64,000 nucleotides of DNA from Volutella citrinella (lineage: Eukaryota; Ascomycota; Sordariomycetes; Hypocreales; Nectriaceae). The translations under genes and the position numbers were made by a program. This document shows positions 22,720 through 35,376 of this stretch, one piece after another (within the stretch, counting starts at the first letter, position 1; each line of letters starts with the position of its first letter). Under the pieces are notes generated by a model. It was not told the origin of the DNA, searched no databases, and saw only the letters and a program-made list of their open reading frames with translations. The DNA is taken from contig JAWZSP010000006.1 of assembly GCA_034401135.1 (NCBI GenBank), positions 3,286,001 through 3,350,000 of the forward strand. The letters run 5' to 3'.

Positions 22720-24467
22720 TCACTTCTCGCCGTTGTTGGCAGATCTCTTGCTAGGTTTTCCCTGAGTTTTACTTGGTCGAGAGGGTGAACCTTGGGCTTC
22801 GCCTGCCCCTTTGATCCCGACTGGCTGCTGGCTGGCAGCAATCAGTTCAGGAGGGATACCACGCTCGGTGTTCCGGCTATCACTCTCCGACTTGGGCGGA
22901 GGCCAGGATTGTTGGACTATCTTGGCCCGCTGGTCCGGGCCGGCAGCTTGTTTAACCTCTTGGGGGCGAGTGGCCTGCGTACCCATAGGTGGTGGAGGGG
23001 GGACCTGCCGACGCCTCGGAAACCCTGGCGGCATCCCATGTCGCGGTGGTAAATGTGGGAGTTTATCCATTGGCCACATAGTCATTGAAATTTCCATACC
23101 TGGCCGGATCATGTCTTCCCAGACAGTTGGCAATATTAAATGGTCATTGCTTATGTCTTTCAAGTCATAATGGCCCTCCTGTACATGCGGCCCAAGCACG
23201 TCGACCTGAAGAAAGGCCTGTTTGATCAGCTCTTCCATGTCCTGGAACAATTAGCATTAGTGTTTCCACAGAGAGCGGTAGACTACTTACCTTCCAGGTC
23301 CTGGCACGATAGAATGGAAAAAAGAATAGCCGACCAATGGCGTCCTTGAACTCGATAGTCTCCATGTCCTGCGGCTTCGCACTCACAGGAGTCGCCTTCT
23401 CTTTCTTTTTCTCTTCTACCACCTCATCCTTTGTCACCACCTCAATCTCCTTAATAGTCAACACAGTCCATTCTGCAAGCAGCTCGCTGATAAGCGAAGT
23501 GGCAGCCCCCGGCTTGTATATGTTCAGCTGCATTGCTGCCGAGGGGTCTCCGACGATAACCTGCCCGCCTTGGCTGCCTTCCTCACTCTCAGAGCGCTCC
23601 TCATGAGCAGCATCATCCGTAGTCGACGGTGGCTGGCCTGGAAGTGGGCTGGGCGAGCCGTGATCGCTGGTCTCTTCTATGCGAGACTCCGCGTAGGGCG
23701 AGAAGATAAGGTCGAACAACCAACCCGCCGCGTCGTTTGTCTTCTGCTTTGAGACGTGTAACTGCAAGGCACTAGTCTCTTTGCTTAGGTCCGTCGAGTC
23801 CTCGCTACCTTGTTCTGTACTGGTCTCTTTGGCATTATTTTGGCCTTCAGAGAGGGCGAGTATGGACTGGTGAGCAGTGTATGACAGAGTTTCGGCTTGT
23901 TGACGGAGTATTTGGATGTCTTGTTGCCTGCCCCTGGCCTCCTCGTCTTCATTCTGGTGGCTTCTTTGAGATTTTGTGACTGATAGCCTATAGAAATCAC
24001 GGTTAGACTGGTTTAAACAGCTAATGCTGCCTCCCTTACTCTTGGTGCTGTCTTGCTGTTATGGCAAGCACGATTATGTTCAACATTAGGTTAATGGCAG
24101 TCTTATGGCCCTCAACCTGGGAAAGTTTTTGATACACTGTGGTCCTTTTTAGCATCCACTTTAAGCCCGTGAAGCTTTCTATGCCTTCAATGAGCTGATA
24201 GATGTCCCCATGAAGCGCCGAGATGCGTCGCAGGGCAGACTTTACTCGACGCAAAAACTTGCGGCTGCATAAGTTGGTGCCATTCTTACGCAGCACCAGG
24301 CGAAGCTCTCCCAGTATGATGGACAGGTCTGCTATGGCGCGTGCAATGTCCGCCATCTCTTTCGATGCCCCTCTGGCGGTGGAGATGAGGTTGTAGATGG
24401 CCTTGGAGAGCGAAGCCCCGGCGGTTGCGATGCCCGCAATGCTCCCGAGGATCGAGAGCGGGTCCAT
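22720..24467 (-). CDS. NLR-like fungal N-terminal domain plus ubiquitin-like (ULD) domain protein
   Basis: Three exons, 24467..24040, 23987..23291 and 23241..22720, with introns of 52 and 49 bases; all joins are in frame and give 548 aa. The N-terminus (MDPLSILGSIAGIATAGASL, SKAIYNLISTARGASKEMAD) is the helical fungal domain usually found at the front of NACHT/NLR and other STAND proteins. A coiled-coil-prone, charged middle (about 145-260) follows. Around 345-435 is a ubiquitin-like ULD-type domain: IEFKDAIGRLFFFPFYRART, then WKDMEELIKQAFL, GPHVQEGHYDL and EISMTMWPM. The C-terminal 100 residues are proline-rich and basic. No NTPase, ankyrin/WD repeats or kinase is present, so it is not a full NLR. 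Such proteins are abundant and fast-evolving in Pezizomycotina. A role in immunity-like or heterokaryon-related signalling is inference. Confidence 0.78.
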
Positions 24468-26196
24468 GTTGTGGCGGCCTCACGAGGGATTTGTGCAACG
24501 ACGACTTAGCAAAGCTTTGGAGAGCCTGACGGTTGTCGCGAGAGCCGATGAGGCGCGGTGGAAGGCTGCAAGACGACACGTGATGAGCAATCTGCAGCAA
24601 TGTCAGATCAGAGGGATGTGATTGGATTGCCTCGTTATGCTTGGCAAGTCGGCTATGCTAAGGCAACCTCGTCTGGTGCTTGGGTTGTCAAAGCGGTGCA
24701 CAGAGAACGCGAGCGGTTTTCAGATTTTCTTTGTATTGACATCGTAGATTCCCATGTTCTCCTAAGCGGCAGCTACACGGCCTTGACCCATGCCCGGTCG
24801 CAACGCCACTCCGTGCCTAAGCCTCGTATGATATCTTCGACTCAAGCACTGGGGCCGAGAAGTCCTATTTGGTAGGTTTCTCTCTCGTTTTCCCAGTGCC
24901 CAATATTAGCAACGTAGGCCTTCGCACACGACAAGATAAGCTCCTCGGTGGCATTCTATGGCACAACTTATTAGTGACATGTTGCGACTCGACAACAATG
25001 GGATATACTCTTATGCTTCAGGAGACGGGGGATGGGAACTGTTTCCATCCCCTCTAAAGTTACTCTGGCCTGGGAGATAAAAATGTCCCCCCAGGGGATT
25101 CTTGGTTTGACAGGAGACGAAAACATCACCTCTTCCATCACGTCCATGCATGGCCATCCCCGCCCAAAACCGTTTGCTATGACGGTATGAAAACGGTGTC
25201 CGACGTCGAGAACTGTAACGGGGTGCACCGTTTTGAGCGGGGCATCAGGATATGAGACGGTGCATAAAATATATGCAAATTGCCGCGTGAGCAGAGCATG
25301 CCAAACTGGACTGGTGTGAGGCTGAATAAAGCGGCATGCGCGCTAGTCCTGGGTGGTGGTGTAGGGAGACTTTCCAACCGCTCCCGACAGGTTTTGCTTT
25401 GCTATCTACGGCATTGATTATTACGCCCAAGCCCAAGGCGTTGGCAGACAGGGATAGCTGCGACAGACTGTACGCACCATGTTCATGGCTCCTGGGTCCA
25501 CTCTCTCCATCCATGGGCAAGCTTGATGAATCTGAATGGCCCCCTCTATTTGGCTGATATGCAAGTAGAAACATTGCATCCCTTCTTTTCAGCTTCTCCT
25601 AGGAGAAACGTGTCAGACGCCAGTTGGCAGTGAACATCAGCAAAATGGCTCATGGGCGTGCTCCATGTCAGAGCACAGCTGAGCCAGTCAGTCAGTCTCC
25701 TGGTTGCTACAGCTCTCATCATCGCTGTAATTATTCAATCGAAGTCCTTTATTTGTTTGTCTATCATCTCGTAGCCTGTCCCCCCCAACCTGGAATTGAC
25801 TTTCCTATGCAGTACGCTTGTTCTTGCGTCTTGATATGTGACTCCCCTATCCTAAGAGACGGATTGTCATGTCGCTGCCAACCGGGTACCTGGTCGTCCC
25901 CGTTGGCTTAGAATGAATCCCACAGCCGAGTCTTGCCAATTCTCATGGTATATCATCATCATCGAGGGGTAGGTAGGCAAAGACCCCAAGTGAACACGCG
26001 CGCAGTCAGACACCTCTCTACGTTGCGAAAATAGCCCCGCCAACAAGAGGCGCAAAAAAGAACTTCGTCCCATCCTAAAACGCCAAACCATCGCGGTGGG
26101 GAATATGTGCGCGTCAACTCTGCTTCCAAATCACGACCAGAAAAGCCAAATTGAAAATCAAGATGTGCGTGTCCCGGGGCATGCCGAGGTCGGCAC
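24468..26196. other. Intergenic region upstream of the ULD gene and downstream of CLA4
   Basis: About 1.7 kb without a supportable gene. It is less GC-rich than the coding stretches. Open frames up to about 110 codons have no recognisable motif. It contains the promoter of the NLR-like gene (right after 24467) and the CLA4 3' flank. Confidence 0.5.
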
Positions 26197-29156
26197 TTAT
26201 TTGGCGTGCTTCTTGAAGGCAAGCAGGTCAGCCAGGCTGCCGAGTGGACAGCCATGTTCCAAGAAATCGTGCACCAAGAGTTCCTTGGCCGAAGCTCGAC
26301 TCTTGACGTCCACGCAGAGGCAGACCGACAGGAAAGCTTTAAGCTCCTTGCTTAGCTTCTCGGGCTTCTTCAGGCGGGGAGTGCCGTTGGTGGCAATCAG
26401 GTACAGCGCTTTGAGCGGTTCCTCGTTTAGGTACGGCGGCTCAGACTCAATCATCTCAATCGCCATAATGCCGAGAGACCAGATGTCGACCTTGGGACCG
26501 TACTCCTTTTGCTTGACCACCTCAGGAGCCATCCAATAGGGCGTGCCCACCATGGTAGCTCGTTTCGACTTAGTCTCAGTAAGTTTGGCGCAGAAACCGA
26601 AATCCGCTGCAAGCATCTGTCAGTCCATGCAAATCACCTTGTCCGTCGTTTGATGACTTACTAATTTTGACGTTTCCTCGGGCGTCCAGAAGGACGTTGT
26701 CACTCTTGATATCTCGGTGAATGATGCTCTGAGAGTGCAGGTGCTGCAGTCCGCGGCACGTCTGTAACATTGGTTAGCACTCAGGTTCCATGTCGCTATC
26801 CATTTCAGACCAACCTCAAGGCAGATAGTCGAGATTTGCTCTTCGGAAATGGAGGCATTGTTGTCGATGACATCCGTAAGGGCACCGCCTTCCATGAACT
26901 CCATGACCACCCAAAGCTCGGAATTGTTGTTGCGTAGGAACGCATCCAAGAAGTTGACAATGTTGCGATGGCGGCTGTCCTTCATGACCATAATCTCGTT
27001 CACGATGAGCTCCTTCCTGGGCTGGTGAGCGAGATCCATCTGCTTAATGGCCACCTGGGCGCGAGGACCTTGCTGGCGAAGAACCTCCCGCGCAATGCCC
27101 TGAGCAGTGTCCTTAATCTTCGCCACATACACGGATCCAGATGCACCTTGGCCAATCTTCTTCTGCTTGGAGTAGGAGACGTTGGGATCGTCCTTTGATA
27201 CGGCCTCCTTGAGCTTGGCCATGACCTCACTTTCAGACATAGTAGACATCCGTACATCCTGCTTTCGTTCCTGGGCCGATGGCTTGGCAGTGAGCGCCGC
27301 CTCTGCAGCCTTGACGCCATCAGCTTGTGGCTGTTGACTGGGCTTTGGTGCAACGTTGAGGGGCTTAACAGGCGCAGGCAGTCGCGAAGCCTGAGCCTGG
27401 GGCTGGGGCTGCCGCGACTGCGAGGTCTGGCCGGAAGGTGCATATCGGGGGCCACCATGGGCTCCTCCAGGGCTGTCGTTGCGAGGAGTGCGTTGGGAGC
27501 TCTGCTGGGCTGAAACCGGGGGCCGTTGCGGTGCACCTGATGGGGGCGATGGTGCCGGCCTCTGTGCGCGAAGGCCATTCGACTGCTGGGCAGATGGCTT
27601 GGGGGCAGGGGGGGCAGCTCTGGTGGGGTTGTATCGGTCTGCTTGGGACGAAGGAGCTGGTCCACCATACCCGCCAATCTCCTGCTGAGCAAGAGGAACC
27701 TTCGTCTTGGGAATCGCGGCATTGAATGCTTCAAGGTCTCGCCGGTTCTGCTCTTCCATCTCGCGCTGCTCGCGCTGCCTCTGGGCCTCTAGTTGCTTCT
27801 TACGCTGCTCCTCCCTAAGAGCATCTTGCGATACGTAGTTGGAGGCCATTCCTTGCAACTGCTGGCGCGATTGCTCCGGTGGGGATGGACGATCAGGACG
27901 CTCCGGTCGTCGGGGCGGGTTTCCACTGGTAGGGGTGCTCGGGTATGTGGGCGCTCGTTGAATAGGTGTAGGTGGCGCAGGTCGAGGGGGAGCCACTGAG
28001 GAACCACTGCCATAGCCTAGTTGCTTGTTGGGCTGGTTCATCGCAGGTGGTGTAGGAGTCAGGCTAGAGTACTGGGCAGGGTTGTCGGCGCGCTTGGTTA
28101 GGTCGGTGTAGAAGTTGAGCGCTTCAAAAACGGCCTGAGGGTTGTGCTCGTAATCCTCCTTGGTGATGGCGGACGAGTTGAGAAGCTTCGACCACTCAGG
28201 CGGCAGGCCGACGAACTCGCCCGTCTTTGGGTCGAATCCGACGTGGACAGCATGGGAGAAATTAGTGGGATTGCTCACTCCGCCCATCCCAGGGCAAGAA
28301 CCGTAAATGAAATCAATCCACTCGTAGAGGTCATCGTCACTCTTCACCTTGATCTGAAGCGTCTTTGTCTGGCCATCGTCATCGCCGGGGCTGTTGGAAG
28401 AACCGTCTGGCTTTCGCTTGATCTCGAAAATGGTACCCGCAGCCTCAACTCGGCCGACATTGACAACGTCTCGAAGGTAGAGAGTGTACGAGACTTTACC
28501 ACCCTCAGCTTTGTGAAAGTCTAGCGACTCTTTGCGAAGGATAAGGTACTTCTGCTTCCACGGCTGAATGAAGTTCTTGCTCTCCTTGACCGAAGCCCAG
28601 CCTTCCTTCTTGATTGCAACACCGCCAAGACCATCAGTGTTGTTGGTTTGTTGTCGGGCAATTGGAAGTGAAATGGTGGAGCCGGTGTATGTCGACGTTG
28701 CTGTGCTCCGGATAGGCGAGATCGCCATGTTGGCCATGCTGCCGGGGAGGTTGGTATTGGGGGTCAAGTTAAGGCGCGGCCGATCGGTCGGGGGTCGAGG
28801 CGCTGGGCCAGGGTTCATGAACTGCCCCGTGGTATACATGCTGCTGAACAGTTAGTTGTGTTGCGTTCGTGGTGAGAGCTTGAAGTCCATCGACGTGGGA
28901 GAGCTTCGGAGATCTGCAGACACCCAAGGTAAAAAGGAATAGACTACAACGGGCCGTTGGGCGAATATAGACCCGAGCCAGAATGCGAGTGGTAGGGTGG
29001 CTATGGGGAATGCCGCAAATCGCGACACCGGCAAGTTCGTTGGTCGCGACCTTGGGCGTTTGATGACAACGGCCACCCCTCACCCCGCCTTCACTGACGG
29101 TGCCCCTGATTTGGGCGCTGCCGCTCGTAGATTTAGACGTACCTGTTTTGTGCCAT
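26197..29156 (-). CDS. cla4: PAK-family kinase Cla4 (PH-CRIB-Ser/Thr kinase)
   Basis: This is the Cdc42/Rac effector kinase that controls polarity, septation and hyphal growth at the cortex. Exons: 29156..29143 (14 bases, MAQN), 28843..26815, 26761..26662 and 26606..26197; 850 aa. The PH domain is near 84-190 ([20 protein letters not shown]). The CRIB is near 196-230 ([16 protein letters not shown]). A long Pro/Gln-rich linker follows. The kinase starts near 564, with [13 protein letters not shown] (P-loop), [10 protein letters not shown] (catalytic loop), DFG and GTPYWMAPE (activation segment). The PH domain separates Cla4 from Ste20. The first intron (299 bases) ends in a tandem acceptor, TTCAGCAG, so residue 6 may be present or absent. 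The intron after TICLE uses a GTTGGT donor. The gene is complete. Confidence 0.93.
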
Positions 29157-32100
29157 GGTGGTTCAGTCCCGATCAAAATGACCAAGTACAATTAAAGAAT
29201 AGAATAAACGACAATGGCAGGGTACAGGCGTGCGGGATGTATCTGGACGATGCACGGCTTGACTGGTGTTGACCGGGAAGTGGTGGTGGTCTGGGTGTGT
29301 CGATTGGGCGCGTGAAACGCAGACAGGCCGATGACGCAGGCGACCGGAGTCCGGAGGGCTGTTGCGATTCGCTCGGCGGCGCGGTGATAGGCAAAAGGCC
29401 TCTTCACAGGCTGGGCGTGATGGGCATGTAGGAAGTGCCAGCGGTGTTGGCGTCCAAACCAAGCAACGCCCGTCGGCGTCGGCGGTGACGAGGGGACGTG
29501 GGAGTGGAGGCCCACGGGGGAGTCAGCTCAGCAATCGGAGGGTTGGCGGTGGCAGACAGCGACTGATGCGCAGGCAGATGCGCAGAAGATCCAGTCACTG
29601 CGAGACGCGCGACAAACGGATCAGGCAGCGCTGGGTAGGGTCAACTGAAGCATCCAGGGAAGGTTTGAAAGGAGGAAGGTCGGGCGATGGGGGTGAAGCT
29701 GGGCGGGAGCGGTAATACCAACAAGAAGAAGGAGACGGGGAAGCGGTGGTGGGGAAGGAGGTGTCAGGCGAGGCCACTATCGCCCAGCTGAGGATCCCTA
29801 GCATGACCTGGGGCTCTCATTCATCAGCACTCAGTCCTAGGAGCCTTAGGTTGGCTACTACCCGCAATTGTAGGTACCCAACCAACAGGATGGGGTACCA
29901 GGAGCCTCTGACACTGGGAAGGACAGTGGGAAGGGGTACTGTACGGGTGAAAGCAGGTACCACGGCACGGAAGATAGCGAATCACCAGCAAGATCCTGTC
30001 CGCTGACACCTTTGCCTCTCTAGGCTCATCCTCTGTGCCTCCCTGGTCTCCATCCTTATTCTCATTCCCACAGGCTCCCCGTGCCCGTACTACTGTGGTT
30101 GCCCGGCCCAGTGGTCGTTTTGATGGGCATGTTTAGATACCTCACGTTCCGTCGGCCCCCTACTTTGTGGTAAGATTGTAGTGGAGGTTGACTGCGCGCC
30201 AGCGACCCATGGCTTCCGCCGCAATTCTCATCACTTCCCAGGGCTGTTTGGGAACGGGCGTCGCCACCAAACGCCCTGGCGGGAGTTTCCAATGGGAAGA
30301 GCCGTTGGGAATGGGCAGGTTCTAGCGTTAGGCTCTTCGTTTGTTCGTGCTAACCAGGGCTCCCTCCACCTAGCGAGTATTCCAGTATTAATATGACGGT
30401 GGCCGAGCCAGGGAGGAGCGGTAGGCTACCTGCCTTAGCTTGGCGCACCCCCCTCCAAGGTGTTACCTGAATTATTCATCACGATTCTCAACGAGGTATC
30501 CTCATACCGGCCGTGGTGTCTTGTGCATACCTGGCCAGGAGTGCCTGCGACCAACGGGGAATGATGGGTTCAGGGCCCTCTCTCGCTACGACTCAGGCGA
30601 GACGTGCCGAGGCTAAGAAGAGCGTCCCGTCCGCAAGGTAGGGTCGGCAAACGGGCTGCCAAAGATACAGAGCTCAATGCTGACGCCACATTTGTCGTTG
30701 GCATTGAAGCATCCCGTTTGCCCGCCTATTCATGGTTCATTCCACTTGATCACACACTCTGGAAGAAGAATCTCCCAGAAGAGCTCCCTTGAGGGAGTGT
30801 CCTTGGCCCTCTTTTGTTCTGGACCGTGCAGCGAAAGAGTGGCACTCACTTGCTCCGAGTCACTGTGGAAGCGCAGTGACAGCCTGATGACCATCATCTG
30901 AGATACACAACGTGTTGACCTTGCCCCTGGCCAAGCAGGGGCGCATGCTCTGTACCTGGCTAGAGCCGTGTTTGTTCGTGCCCCGATCAGGCTTGTTTGA
31001 CGTCGTACCTGAACAATGCAGGACATTACATTGAATCGCTTCGTGTAAGCGGTACGGAGTAATTACCCCATGAGAGCCGGTCCTATGGCTGATGTTCGCC
31101 TGATACGTACGGCCATGCTTCATCTCCGCCGCTCGCAGCCTGGCATTTGCGCCTATCCAACACCGGCCGACTGCGTTTCTGCAGTCTCCCTCTGGCCAAG
31201 GGGGTGATTGTATTTCAAGGTATCCGTACCCATCGAGGTCAACAGGACTGGATACCTACTCTTGCCCCCCTATGCTAGGATGATCGCCGCCAGCGCCAGT
31301 GGATCGGTCGCCATTCCAATGGGGCCTGGACCTGGGCGGGCGACTCCCGCCAGCTACTGTTAGTACTGTAATTACTCCGGAGTCTCTGCATGATCATCCA
31401 TGTCCTTTCCGAGCGGGAGACGGCGGCTGGCCACGATTAATATCGCGGGTGCTTCCGTAATAAACGCCTGCCTTTGCGACCCTTGTCTTGGCACTGGTCT
31501 ACACCGTAGTAGTTGGTAGTACTGTAGGTTACACGGCAATCTCTGAGCAGCATGGTGCCGCAGACTATCTTGACATAGTATCACGCTGCCATTGTCGTGT
31601 CGAGATTCGGGAGCCGCCTCGTCCGACCCCAAGGAAGCCTTCCGATTCGGCTATTTCGGTGCTTTGCCCTCCTCTGCCGCGTGCCTGCGTCAACTCATCA
31701 ACCCGAGACACTTGCCGATAATCACTGTGTGGATTCGATTGTCTTCAACAAGGCCAGTCCCCAGGCGGCCTCCATGACCATGTGCTTTGACTGCAGATCC
31801 CGCCGCCCGGTTCGCTCTCTCGCAGTGACCTGAATCCTCGACAATCGAGCAGGAGTGACATTCCTAAAAATAACACCAGAAAAGCTGCTGCCGCTACCCT
31901 GTTAAAACCAATGTGGCGAGGAGGAATGGCTTGGGCCGGGATTGGCGCATCACCTGGCGTTTCCAGTCCGTGGATCCGTCACAGCACCCGGCCCCGAGTC
32001 CCTGACTAGAGCTGCTGCGCCACGCTGCAAGGATGCCCACTCGATTGCGATGCGGAGCTGAAACGAAACTTCACAGAATACCGACATGGACATTGATGAT

Positions 32101-32404
32101 GGTTCTACGCTGGGGCGCTGCTGTCGTAGAGGAAGTTGCTCTGGGGCATAAGATGTGCGTCCCAAAACCATTGGGGGAGATCGAATGCTCCATGGGGTAG
32201 GTCAGGATACTTGTCTAACAACACTCAAGAATCTCTGTAGAAATGAAGTAAAATATTGAGCATTGTTATTTCCTCTTCTTCTTTTTTTATCACGAGGCTA
32301 AGTTGTTCGATTCTATCCGATGCAACTAGCTTCCATCCTAACATCATGACATGTCTCTTTCCAGCACGGATTATCTATATGATACATTGACTCCACGGAA
32401 CAGT
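29157..32404. other. 3.2-kb intergenic region between CLA4 and the glycyl-tRNA synthetase
   Basis: No gene is supported. The CLA4 upstream part contains three GGTACC sites within 90 bases (29873, 29894, 29956). A TACGGAGTA motif lies at 31053-31061, and a related TACTCCGG site near 31373. The 3' flank of the tRNA-synthetase gene (32230-32404) is AT-rich. The open frames are short and unconvincing. Confidence 0.5.
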
Positions 32405-34695
32405 TTATCGGGAAGCAATATCCACCTCCTGGGCCTCAAATTTAGGCAGCTCATCCTGGATCTGGGACCAGTTCTTGCTGCCATCAATAAGGGACCGGAT
32501 AGCCTCGACGATCTTGGCCTCGTCGGCACGAACCTGCGTGGTGGAGTCGCGGTCTCGTAGCGTGATGGTTCCGTCCTGCACAGTCTGGAAATCAATGGTG
32601 ATGCCGAGAGGAGTACCGAGCTCATCGTTACGGCTGTAGCGCTTGCCAATCGTGGCAGACGAATCATCCACACGGCTGGAGATGCCGGCGGAGCGCAGTC
32701 GCTGCGATAGCTCCTTCAGAGCGGGCTTGAAAGCAGGGTTGGAGGAAAGAGGGACAAGCAGGACCTTGGTAGGGGCCACGGTAGGGGGGAAAGACAGAAC
32801 CTTGAGATGTGGTTAGCTGGAGTGAAGCGAAGAATCTGGGGGCGGCTACAACTTACACCACGGGCCTCGTCGGCACCCTCAGTGCCACGGGTCCAGAAGG
32901 AGTGCTCCATCAACGAGTACAGAATACGGCCGATACCGAACGAAGGCTCAATGACGTTGGGGGTGAACTCGCGGGTGTTCTCGACGCGCTTGCGGAACTC
33001 AATAGCGATGGCATCCTTGCCCACGTTCACCTTGCCATCACCAACTCCGGCGACCTCCAGGGAGATGTTGCCGGTTTCGCTGAGCTCCTTGGCCAGCTTC
33101 TCACGCTGCTCCTGCGAGGTAGCGTCCAGGGCAGCCTCGACGGCCTTGGCGTCCTTCTTGAATAGAGGTCCAAACTTCTTCTTCTCAATGTCGATCTGCC
33201 ACTCCTCAATGACGAGGGGCTCTTCGCGTCGCTCACGCACAACGAGGGCGGCACCGGTCTTCTTGGCGTGGACAGTCAAATCGTAAGCGCTGCGATCGGC
33301 ACAGCCAACACACTCGATCCAGCCAGAGGTGGTGAAGAGCTCGCAGTCCCAGCAGTCGGTAGCATAGTGGGCCATCTCATTAGCCATGTGCTGTCGGAAA
33401 CGCATCTTGGACAGGTCGACTCCGATTCTCTGCATGAAGAGGTGGATACGGCCAAGGAAGTAGCCCAGAGTCTCGTTATCAATGAGTCGCTGCTGGACAG
33501 CCTCGCCAATCTTGACCCTGTTTGTCTGGGTCTTGCCAGAGAGCTGGGTGTCGCGGTCGAGCAGGACAAGCTCAATGTCCTCGACCTCGTGGAATCGGTG
33601 GTGCTTCTTGCCGCCCTCGGGGTCGACGAAGTGCTCAATCTCGGCCATGAGGAACTCGCGCACACGCAGGAGACCGGCACGGGGGGAGATCTCGTTTCGG
33701 TACGACTTGCCGATGGAGGCAGAGGCGAAGGGCATCTGGGACTGGTTGAACTCAAGGAGCTTGGCGAAGTTGAGGAACTGGCCCTGGGCAGTCTCGGGGC
33801 GGAGGTATCCGGGATAGTTGCTGCTGGGACCAATCGTCGTCTGGAACATGAGGTTGAAGGAGACAGGGTCTGAGGGGAGAACGCCAGTGGCGGGGTTCTT
33901 GAGATCGTACTTCTTGATCAGCTCGCCAAGCTCAGGGCCGCCGTAGTTGTCGATCTGGGCCAGCACCTCCTCATACTCCTGGACGACGGCGTCGTCGAGC
34001 TTGATAGCGTCCGTCTTGGCCTTTCTCTTCTTCTTCTTGGGGTCCTCCTCCTTCTCCTCCACCTTGACGCCACGGGCCTCCTTGTCACCATTCAAGCGGG
34101 CCTCGAGGATGGCCTCGACAAAGTGATCGGCTCGCATGATGTCGCCGTTCTTGGGGTCCTTGCACATCCAATCGGCGAACTTGTCGACGTGACCACTGGT
34201 CTTGAGGACCTCGTGAGGAGTCAAAGCAGTGCAGTCAACTTCGAGCATATCCTCCTCGAGAATGAAGTGCTTGCGCCACACGTCGATGATGTTGGCCTGG
34301 AGCGAGCAGCCGGGCGGGCCATAGTCGTAGAGGCCACCGACGCCGCCGTAGATCTCGAAGGAGGGGGTATAGAACATGCGCCTTCGCAGCAAGGCATCGA
34401 GGACGCCCTTGTCAAGAGGCTGGCCCTTGAGGGTGGTTGCAGTGGAAGTCATGGTGGGCTGGTTTCGGGATTTGTTCCGGCTCCTTTGCACCTGGAAGGC
34501 GTTGAGGGGTCGCGAAGTCGTGAAGGAGCGGGCGAGGTGGGCGGTGCGGGGTGGTGCGAGCCGCGAGCGAGGTGGGAGCAGCCGTGCACAAGTGGTGCGG
34601 AGGGCGAAGCGGGCGGACAGCGACAGGGCTGGCCGGGATGCGACTGATGGTGTTGATGGAGTCGAGAGCGGACAGAGGCAACGGATTGGCTTCAT
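32405..34695 (-). CDS. grs1: Glycyl-tRNA synthetase, cytosolic and mitochondrial
   Basis: This enzyme charges tRNA-Gly with glycine. Exons 34695..32857 and 32800..32405 (intron of 56 bases, GTAAGT ... CTAAC ... CAAG) give 744 aa. Class II motifs are clear: the N-terminal catalytic start (LRRRMFYTPSFEIYGGVGGL), YRNEISPRAG (motif 2) and EPSFGIGR (motif 3). The anticodon-binding domain follows (TKVLLVPLSSN...YSRNDELGTPLGITIDF), with the usual eukaryotic lysine-rich insertion near residue 220. Residues 1-81 are Arg/Ser/Ala-rich and free of acidic residues, typical of a mitochondrial presequence. Met82 (position 34452) begins the cytosolic form, MTSTATTLKGQPLDKGVLD. The first ATG has T at -3 and the second has A at -3, which favours leaky scanning to make both forms. 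The gene is head to head with NIP7. Confidence 0.93.
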
Positions 34696-35376
34696 CCACT
34701 AGTGATCAATGGGGAGGAAGGAGAGGGCGTGAGTCACAAAGCTCAAGCCCACTGGTTCCTCGACAGGTGGTTTGTGGATGGTGGGGGAAGCGTCTGGAGC
34801 TGGGCTGTGGGAGCGTCTGCGGCTTGCTAAGCGCTGATTCGACAACTGCAGCGCGGTACCTCTAACCCTATTTTTTTTTTTCCTCAATTGGCTCTGGGTC
34901 GACTGGACTGCGGTGCTGGCGGGTTGGGAACAGGTAATTGGCGACGATATCGGTATCACCTGCGGTTACGGAATTTTTTCTAGCAGGCTTGGGAAATCAT
35001 GATTCGCCGAAATGAGGCCAGTTCTTGGAGGGCGCCTGACCGTTGCCCCTCCATGGGTAGAGGTCCGTATTGACCAGGCCTGAGCTTCAGACTTCTGTCG
35101 CGAGGAGGCCCGCCCCTGCGCCACATGGAGGCAGCCACACTCCCTGCAGGTTGTGGCGCCCCATCCTCCCCGCCATCTACGAAATTTCTCAGTCGCCAGC
35201 CGATAAGACTCTTATCGTTGCCTCGCTGGGTAACTTTTTTTCCGACTAGCAATCTGCTTCGAGGTCCAAAGTCGTCACTTCTCCTCCATCAACTCGGACC
35301 TCATCTGCACCTCATTTCCTCGCCGCGCAAACGCCTGTGCTCACACCCTACTTGCGTCAACAGCACAAAGATAAAG
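34696..35376. promoter_or_regulatory. Divergent promoter between glycyl-tRNA synthetase and NIP7
   Basis: A 681-base bidirectional promoter serves two translation/ribosome genes. A poly-T/A tract at about 34870-34881 and C/T-rich leader DNA before the NIP7 start (about 35280-35360) are visible. Shared control of the two genes is inference. Confidence 0.6.
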
